A stretch of 64,000 nucleotides of DNA, taken from positions 31,534,501-31,598,500 of the forward strand of contig JBAIAC010000023.1 in assembly GCA_037349315.1 (NCBI GenBank). The letters run 5' to 3'. Below, piece after piece: positions 57,001 to 64,000 of the stretch (its first letter is position 1; every line of letters begins with the position of its first letter). The DNA is from Chelydra serpentina (Eukaryota > Chordata > Testudines > Chelydridae). The notes beneath the pieces are model-generated. The model saw nothing but the letters and a program-made list of their open reading frames with translations. It did no database searches and was not told the DNA's origin. A program made the translations under genes and the position numbers.

Positions 57001-59142
57001 CTGTATTTCAAGATAGCTTATTTCACTTTGCTAAACCAAATTATGCTATATTTTTATACTAATATAACTTTATCTACACTAGCTTTTTTTGTTTATATTA
57101 GCATATTAGCTGCTGTTAAGGCAGCAAAACATTTAAGTGTGGACCAGGCCTACAATCCTCAGTTCTCCAATCCATTATATTTTAAAGCATACATAGTGTT
57201 TTGTGGCTCTCCCAGCTCTATAAGGAATTATATATAAAAGTGTAGCTCAGCAAAAGAGCCAGAATGAATGTGTACAACAATCTGGGTTACTTCGAGCTCC
57301 TGGCAGTCTGTCAATAATTAGTCAACAGGGATTTATACATATAAAGGCTAATATATATAAAAAATCCTTGTTGACATGCATACATAATATATATATATAT
57401 ATTTTTCTTTATACACATAACAGCTAACTGTAGAAGTGTTTTTCTGAAAACTGTCCAACAATTCAAGATTAAAACAATAACCAAACTAACATGCATGTAA
57501 CACTACAAACAACGGTAGATTTAGGATATAAGCCTCACAATATAAGATCACACTTTCTAACATACTGTAAGTCATTATCAATTCATGTGTAACATGTATT
57601 TTCTACGTTGCCAAACAAAGAATAACACAGTAATCAGACAAAGATTAAAAAATCAGCCAGTAGTATTTTTGTATTCAAATAATTAACCCTCTCTAGTTTT
57701 GACAAATCCAAGAGATAAATATCAACATATCTTTAGTCTTCTACTAGCTTATCAAACCAGCACACATAAGATTAAAAAAAAAAAAAAAAGCAGCTAAGCA
57801 TGACCCAAAGTAGCCATTATTTTACCACTGAAATGAACATTGCCAACTATCTGCACGGTGCACTTTCAGTTAAGAAGTTTGATTTAACCACACTGTGATT
57901 AGCCAGATTACACTGTCTTCCCCACACCATCGGGTGTACAGAAAAAAAATAAATCTAAAAGTGCTTAGCAAAAAACAACAGCAGCAGCTTTTGGCTGTGT
58001 ATTTTTCTAAATCTTTTGGTGCCCCACTGGGTGTTACGCTCTCACCATACGTTTTGCATTAGTAGGTAACTTTGGGCAATCCTAATTTCCAGCTTCAGAG
58101 GCTGATAGAAAATATCAGAACAGAATCTTTTAATATAGTCAGTTCAAGAAGTTATAAGTCAATCCAGTGGTTCTAATGCTGACCTCTGGTAGATATTGGC
58201 AGAAGGTCTGCTGATAGAAACAAAGTGTTATGTCAACTGAAGGAAAGGGAAGTACACATTTTTCTGCAGGTCCAATTTCCAAGGTCATCTGTGAAATAGG
58301 AGCCAAATATCAGCACACCTTTGACCAATTCTTTTCTTTTAACCAGCAACTGTGCGTTGGTCTAGGTTAACTAGCAGCAAGCAAACTAGAAGTATAACAA
58401 CTTAATGCTGTCTTAGTGCATACCAGCATACAAACAACAAAAGTAATGTATGTGCTTCAGTACTCTCTGGGAAGAGTGTCATGCCATTTGCATGTCAGTA
58501 GCTCTACCATTGCAAATGTCAGGATTACGATGAACATCCTACAGTTTACAGAATGCTTCCAAACGAAGAAAATACTACAATGGCAAACAGATAAGCTTTA
58601 GGCTATAAGAAGAGGTTTGTTACAAATTCCCTTCAAATGATATGCTCAAGGCTAAACGAAACACAGAGAGCATGTCTAAATGCATAGCATTTTACCATAA
58701 TCAGTGCTTCCACAGACTTTGTGGACTCTTCTGTTATTCCATAGTCTAAAAAATGCTTCTGTGGGAAAATTTGTTTTTATGAACTTATGAACATAATTTA
58801 AATGATGATCAGATTGTGTTAAAAAAACCTTAATCTTGTATGATATAGACCATGGGGTTTTTTGGGGGGGAAGGGGAGAGAATAGTATCATCTACCACAA
58901 CATATTACGTTTTATATGTGCCACTCATCCTACCTCACCCTCTGCTTTATTCTAACAATTCTCCAGCATTGCTTATAAATTTGCTAATTACTGGAAGTTT
59001 TGGAGGATTATATGATACAGCTGGAGGAGTAAATTTTAAAGTCATTATGTGAAAAAAAGATATTTAGCAAAACATCACAGTAATAGGTATGCCATAGTGT
59101 GTATCAGTCTGTTAGAGAGAAGCTACTGTCTAAAGCTTCCCA
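51021..59142 (-). other. PHC3: Probable long 3' UTR and downstream flank of PHC3
   Basis: This 8 kb is AT-rich and poor in recognisable transposons compared with the rest of the window, and it directly follows the PHC3 stop codon on the minus strand. Many minus-strand AATAAA signals (TTTATT on plus) occur, for example near 58944 and 51697, so the true end cannot be chosen by eye. Contents noted: a GGGGTAGCC repeat at 53534-53659, a 24-bp tandem duplication at about 52151-52200, an (AT)n run near 57385-57405, an A run at 57774-57789, and a possible old MITE at 56950-57150. Short open frames carry no domain. Confidence 0.5.
53534..53659 (+). repeat. GGGGTAGCC-family short repeat, simple copy
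   Basis: The full-length single-orientation copy runs TATCAGAGGGGTAGCCGTG to CTTCTTCGGATGCA. It is the reference for judging the fold-back copies. It lies in the presumed PHC3 3' UTR in antisense orientation to that gene. Confidence 0.88.
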
Positions 59143-59297
59143 TTAGGATTCCTTCAATGAGTTGATGCGTGCACAAATTTTCAGTGCAGGTCCCAGCTTA
59201 ATGTTCATTGCACTCATAAGGTGATCCTCTTTCAACAAGAGAAGGGCCTGTCCATCGATCTCTTGTGCTCTAAATTCATCTGCAATATCTAGACAAC
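59143..59297 (-). CDS. PHC3: PHC3 last coding exon (C-terminal half of SAM domain)
   Basis: On the minus strand an acceptor (ATTCCGCTGCAG) ends at 59298, and 155 bases of coding follow to a TAA at 59145-59143. The peptide runs (G)CLDIADEFRAQEIDGQ, then ALLLLKEDHLMSAMNIKLGP, then ALKICARINSLKES and stop. This is the C-terminus of a polyhomeotic SAM domain. The ending RINSLKES and the ADEFRAQ stretch favour PHC3 over PHC1 and PHC2. The intron is phase 1: the first base of the Gly codon is in the previous exon. PHC3 is a subunit of canonical Polycomb repressive complex 1; its SAM domain polymerises and helps compact chromatin in the nucleus. The preceding exon with the N-terminal half of SAM was not found and probably lies beyond the window. 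Convergent position with GPR160 agrees with the mammalian order as I recall it. Confidence 0.95.
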
Positions 59298-62200
59298 CTG
59301 CAGCGGAATAAGAAATAGTAGGTTAGAAATAAATGCTGACAGATGCAATGGCCTTGTATACACTGGAATTTTTCTGATTCAAAATTCCAAATGGCTGTAT
59401 TTTTCACTGGTGGAAGTTGTAGTGTAGATGAGAGTTAGACAACGATTGCAAGAGATCCTGAGTTCAGCCGAGTCCTACCTACATTACCTCACTGACTGGT
59501 GCTACCACTTGCACCACAACTGTGCCCATTAGAAATTAAAAATCCTAGTGTAAAACACGGCAATTTTTTTCTATTTTGTTTACAAGAATGATTGCCATGA
59601 TCTCAGAGTCCTTTGAAAGGATCTGAGATGCAGACTAAAGAAATACCTATTAAATAAGAACACAGAATCCATCTGGGTTCTCTCCGGCAAGAAAAGATTA
59701 CATTAATATTCTGCAGGTGCGAACAGCTCAAATCTCAGAGGCTCAGAAAAAAATTACTTACCGGTAATTTCTAAAATATCCCCAGTTTTTGGGTTCATGT
59801 GTGCAACTCTGTTGACTTAAATTTTCAGAATTTTTAGCTATGAAATTTTATTAGAACTCCTCCAACAAAAATCATTAATATTACAGGCATTGATCGAAGG
59901 GCATACTCTGTCCGAAGAAGGAAAGATAGTAGATTGGCATGTCAATGGAGGTGAGTTAAGGTAGTTGGGTGCCTTGTTTGAGGAGTGCCATAATGCTGCA
60001 TTTCCCAGGTTTCTGGTTTTTTTCCCTTTCCTTAACTAACAAGGTAACAAGCATTTAGCTCACTGATACATGGTTGCAACTTTAACACAGAAAAATGGGA
60101 TGTTCAATGGGAAAGACTGTTTCAAATAACCAACAATCTCTCCCACAGATTAACAGTGGGGGAAAGAAAATGATTCTCTGAGAGATGTCCTGATGAACAG
60201 TTTTCCTAATCCAATTAAGTGGGGAATTCTGTTATATTTCAACCTGACCTGCAACATCCTTGCTATTTCAATTCCAGCCCAGGCATCTGTTAAGCAGAAA
60301 CTGTCAATTATGCCAAATTGTATGGTAGCTGTGTCCTCTGGAGAATGAATAAATGTCCTCTAGCACCAAGAAGACCACTCATTTTCAGTTGTGACTTGAA
60401 GATGCTCCTTTCCCCTATACCTCATATTTTTTTCTTAATCCACTTGTCTGACATTTCTTCTTATAGTCTTTCAGATGTTTTCTCCCTTAACCTTCCACCC
60501 CCTATTCCTGATTTTAATTATTACTCAATAAGTTTTACTTTCTTGATTTCATTTAATGTTTTTGGTCTTTCCTCTTTATAAAGAATCTGTACAGTTAATG
60601 GGGAAATCCTCAACATGGAGAAGTCCCTATTTGCGTTCCCAACAAAACTGGGCACCATCGTCCCTAGGATGAGAGCAAGTAACTAATTCTGGATCTAGTT
60701 GTAACTTCATATTTAAATTCTAGAAAAGAATGAATATTGTCCTCTTGTCAGTCTGATTAATAAAGGAGCAAAGGACAGGTAAACAGAAAGTGGTGAAGTG
60801 TTAGTTCAGCTTGAGTGGAGTGTTATTGCGTATGAAAGCTATAAAATTCATGAGCTGAAACAGGAAGCCCACCATAAAGAGAAAACACACTATCTATTTC
60901 CTTTTTAGTACTCTATACACAGATTTGGTTATGTACCAAATCAACTGACAATTTATTAAGGAGATGAATGAGTTATGGCTCAGGGTGATGCATATTAGAG
61001 GACTGTTGAGCTAAATGGTTAGGAAACAGGAAAGCCTTGATGGGGAATTCCATAGCATAAACTATGTCTTCAGGAACTTCAAGCTACAACTCAGTATCAC
61101 AATAATTAAGATCGCTACTGTAAAGCGGCAGATTGTCTTCTGTGTTGACTGTCTGTATAGCACCTACCACAATGGGGCTTTGATACCTGATTGTGGTTCC
61201 TGGACACGAACAAGAATAGAGTGGCATAAAAAGGGGAAAAGAAAAATTAAGCATTTCATAATAAGGATTTATACACCCTGATAACACAGAGAAAGGATTA
61301 CATATTCTATCATGTGCATCAAGTGATAGAACAAGGGGTTTTTTTAGGCTTAGATCACAAATGTATTACATAACTTCTACTACACCACTAAGCATTTCAG
61401 CTGTAATACAGTGATGCTTTTGTGGGCCCTATCTGAGTAACAACTAGATCACAACCTGTATGCTAAGAACCACTGATGTAGTAATAACATACTTTCACCA
61501 TGGATTCTTGATGGTACAGACATACACAGAGAAAAAACAACTTTTAAAAGCATCAGAAATCAACCTTTCAGCGATGAATTGACGACAATGGCCTCAATAA
61601 GCAGAAATTAAATTAAAACAGCATAGACTACTGGTTCCCACACAAATGACTGCCAAACTCACACCCTTGATGCTACAACTATTGCAGACAGATGTGATGT
61701 TTTAGACACCATTAAAAAGGTTCTAATTTATTGACTGAATGTAGCTAAAACTGTCACAAGTAAACTGGAAAGTAAATACTTCTGTGAAAGGATATCATCT
61801 TATGTCTGGCATGGGATCTGAACATGGCAGTTGACAGACATTTACATGCATTTACAGAGATGGACAAGAGCAAATGATTATTTTTTTAAAACAAAATCAA
61901 TTAATCCTGTTAGAAGAGATTACCTGTTTTTTTAAGAGGTTAGCTTTATCAGGCACCTAGATAAGAGTTTTACTAAGAAACCTGTTTTAAAGTCAGTTTT
62001 GGAAAATTGAGGGAGTGGAGTTTGGATTATTTCAGTTCCCTTACTCAAATATATACTAGCATTCACAGCTGCCAAAAGAGTGAGTATACTGTATATACGT
62101 TGTATTGCACCCAGCTGGTAATGAGTGTTTGGGGTTATATAAAGACCACTAACCTTGGAACAGTACATGTGAAAGTGGAACATCTCTGGAGGAGCATATG

Positions 62201-64000
62201 CCACAGCAGATCCAACAGTTCTTCCTCTTCTCCAGGAGAAATTAGTGGCAGTAAAAATGTCACAGAAACCAACAGTCCCTAAAAAATCTCCAAGGGAATT
62301 CAGGAAAAGCTATGTATAGAGGCCAGATGAGGAGACCCTATTCTGTGCTTAGATTTCAGTTCATGGATTCTGTTTAGAAGGCTGTAAACCAAAGGTATCT
62401 AATGGATTACCAAAGACAGAAACTGACAAATCAATGTTGTATAACAAGACTGATGGCCTGTATGGAGTGCATTAGATTCATAATCCAAAATAATATATGC
62501 AGTCCAATTACTATCCTGATACTTTCCTGTACAAAGGTCAATCACCTCTGCCAATTCTGTTAGCAATATAGGAGAACAACTTCTAGAATACTGCTTGAAA
62601 ACATACTGAAGGTGTGACAAGAACCTGGAAGTGCCCCAAAAGATAAGAAATGTAGCTATATAGTAATAAGGAAGCTTTTGGGTACGTTGGGCCCATCATT
62701 TCAATATCTAGAAGACAATTTCCAAGGAGGGAAGAAAACAAGACCTTAGACTGGATTGAAACCTAATGTTAAACTGTAGAAAAAAATTTCTGAACAAGTC
62801 TCATTTAAATTCAGAAATCAACATGTGTATCAAACATACGAGGAACAGATTCAGTACCCTGTAGAAACTTCCTCAGGTAATTGTTTCAAAGTAGAGAACT
62901 ATACATTAAGATTTTAAGAACAGTGTCCTTGTTGCACAGGAATTTCTTATGCCTAGGCTGCTCTGCATGTTTTAAAAACATACTGTAGGGTGATCCAAGT
63001 TAGATAATGCAGCTTAATATACATCCACATATTATAGTCACCAGAAGGAATGTACATCAAGGATAATTTCTGTGGATTAAAAACTTCTACCTCTTTATAG
63101 AAGCATCACTTACTGTCAGAAATTAAATTCTTCTACTAAATTTGATTTACTTCATAAAAGACTAGTGGCAAAAAGGCAAGTTTTATCACCCAGGGATGAA
63201 GATACTTTCCCACAAAAAATCATCCTACTAAAATTGTAGCAGGAGAAATTGTTTGATATCACTATAAATCCCAGAAGCAAGTAAGCCAATAAGAACAGAG
63301 CCAACCTGAGTTTCAATGTGCAGAGATGTAAGTGGCATGTTTTGGTGAGAGAAGAATCTTAGATTGCTTCAGGTAGTGAGGTAGGCCTCATCATCAGCAA
63401 AAGGGTAAGATATGTGCTTGGGCAAAACTACATTCCCCAAGGGGGAAGCAGATATGGGAGCTAGTCACAGAAGAAAGTTCCAAACAAATGTAAAATCACA
63501 ACTATGAATGCTGAGCTAAAAGAGAAAATATGTAAATAACGAGACAGGAGACCCATCCTAGATATTAGAATGGAATATTACAAGTGTCTGTACGATTTCT
63601 AATACATGCATACTTAGAGGCTACATAGAAAAGGCTCTCTGTATTTCAGGCACTCTGAAAAGCCATACAAACTATGGATTTAATTTTATATAGGAAAAAA
63701 AATTTAAATCAGTCTTTTATATTATAAAAGATCTTTAATGTTAATCTTTCAATAATATATAAGGAAAGAAGAGCCCCTTTCTTGCTTTCTCTTTTAAATG
63801 AAGAATGAGTAAGGAGGGAATAGAATAGAAAGAGAGAAGCGTAAAAGGGAGGAAGCGTGTCTGATTCAATCTCTCTACTGACCTCTTGAGAGAAATCAGA
63901 CTGAAGGGAGGAACACCTTTACTCTCCATCAGCTGGGATGCCACAGCAGAGGTGGGACTAGTTCTATCGACATGGGGCTTGGAGGGGAAACCCGGTTGTG
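59298..64000 (-). other. PHC3: PHC3 intron
   Basis: AT-rich sequence upstream of the last exon, with no convincing further exon of the SAM or zinc-finger regions. A possible old short transposon begins near 59347 (GGCCTTGTATACACTGG). The small open frames on both strands have no domain. Confidence 0.65.
63924..64000 (-). other. Possible partial PHC3 exon at window edge
   Basis: On the minus strand, bases entering at 64000 are open and read QPGFPSKPHVDRTSPTSA, then VASQLMES. A plausible donor, GAGA|GTAAAG, follows near 63924. The Ser/Thr/Pro-rich character fits the low-complexity middle of PHC proteins, but no motif confirms it and only about 25 codons are visible. It may equally be intronic. 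Confidence 0.2.

Noticed and set aside
56950..57150. Old short DNA transposon with GTGTGGA-type ends
   Set aside because: The ends are suggestive, but neither a convincing inverted repeat nor a target duplication was found.

Overview
The window is vertebrate nuclear DNA, most likely from a cryptodiran turtle. It holds two recognisable single-copy genes in a large amount of transposable-element sequence. The repeat mix points to turtle: CR1 LINEs with (ATTCTATG)n-type tails, a tRNA-derived SINE with a CR1-like tail (Cry type), a DIRS tyrosine-recombinase retrotransposon, TG...CA solo LTRs and many hAT-type DNA transposons. A crocodilian is less likely because of the DIRS copy and the SINE type. 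There are no operons, CRISPR arrays or prokaryotic signals. Most long open frames are chance frames or decayed transposon proteins.

Layout. 1-1.96 kb: anonymous sequence. 1.96-7.2 kb: decayed DIRS element with inverted termini and internal complementary region. 7.2-32 kb: repeat-rich sequence with two solo LTRs with perfect 5-bp duplications (10.5-11.6 and 12.8-13.9 kb), a third related LTR split by a CR1, a nest of hAT elements at 18.95-22.63 kb, and several short hAT copies. 32.8-33.6 kb: CpG-rich island with a candidate non-coding first exon. 33.57-34.75 kb: minisatellite that is homogeneous next to the island and decays away from it. 37.5-39.3 kb: long-TIR element containing a second transposon. 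42.2-43.6 kb: coding exon of GPR160, plus strand. 45.5-51.0 kb: two abutting CR1 copies interrupted by three hAT elements. 51.0-59.1 kb: repeat-poor, AT-rich DNA, probably the long 3' UTR of PHC3. 59.14-59.30 kb: last coding exon of PHC3, minus strand (C-terminal half of the SAM domain). 59.3-64 kb: PHC3 intron, with a doubtful partial exon at the right edge.

The genes. GPR160 and PHC3 are tail to tail, as I recall them being neighbours at human 3q26.2. GPR160 is an orphan class A-like receptor. PHC3 is a Polycomb repressive complex 1 subunit that polymerises through its SAM domain. The CpG island about 9 kb upstream of the GPR160 coding exon is the best candidate for its promoter.

I did not find a new coding system. 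The observations most worth checking are the fold-back (snap-back) copies of two short repeat families, two hAT elements filled with GC-rich inverted minisatellites, an internally inverted MITE copy, and the one-sided decay of the minisatellite beside the CpG island. All calls come from reading the sequence; no alignment or database search was run.
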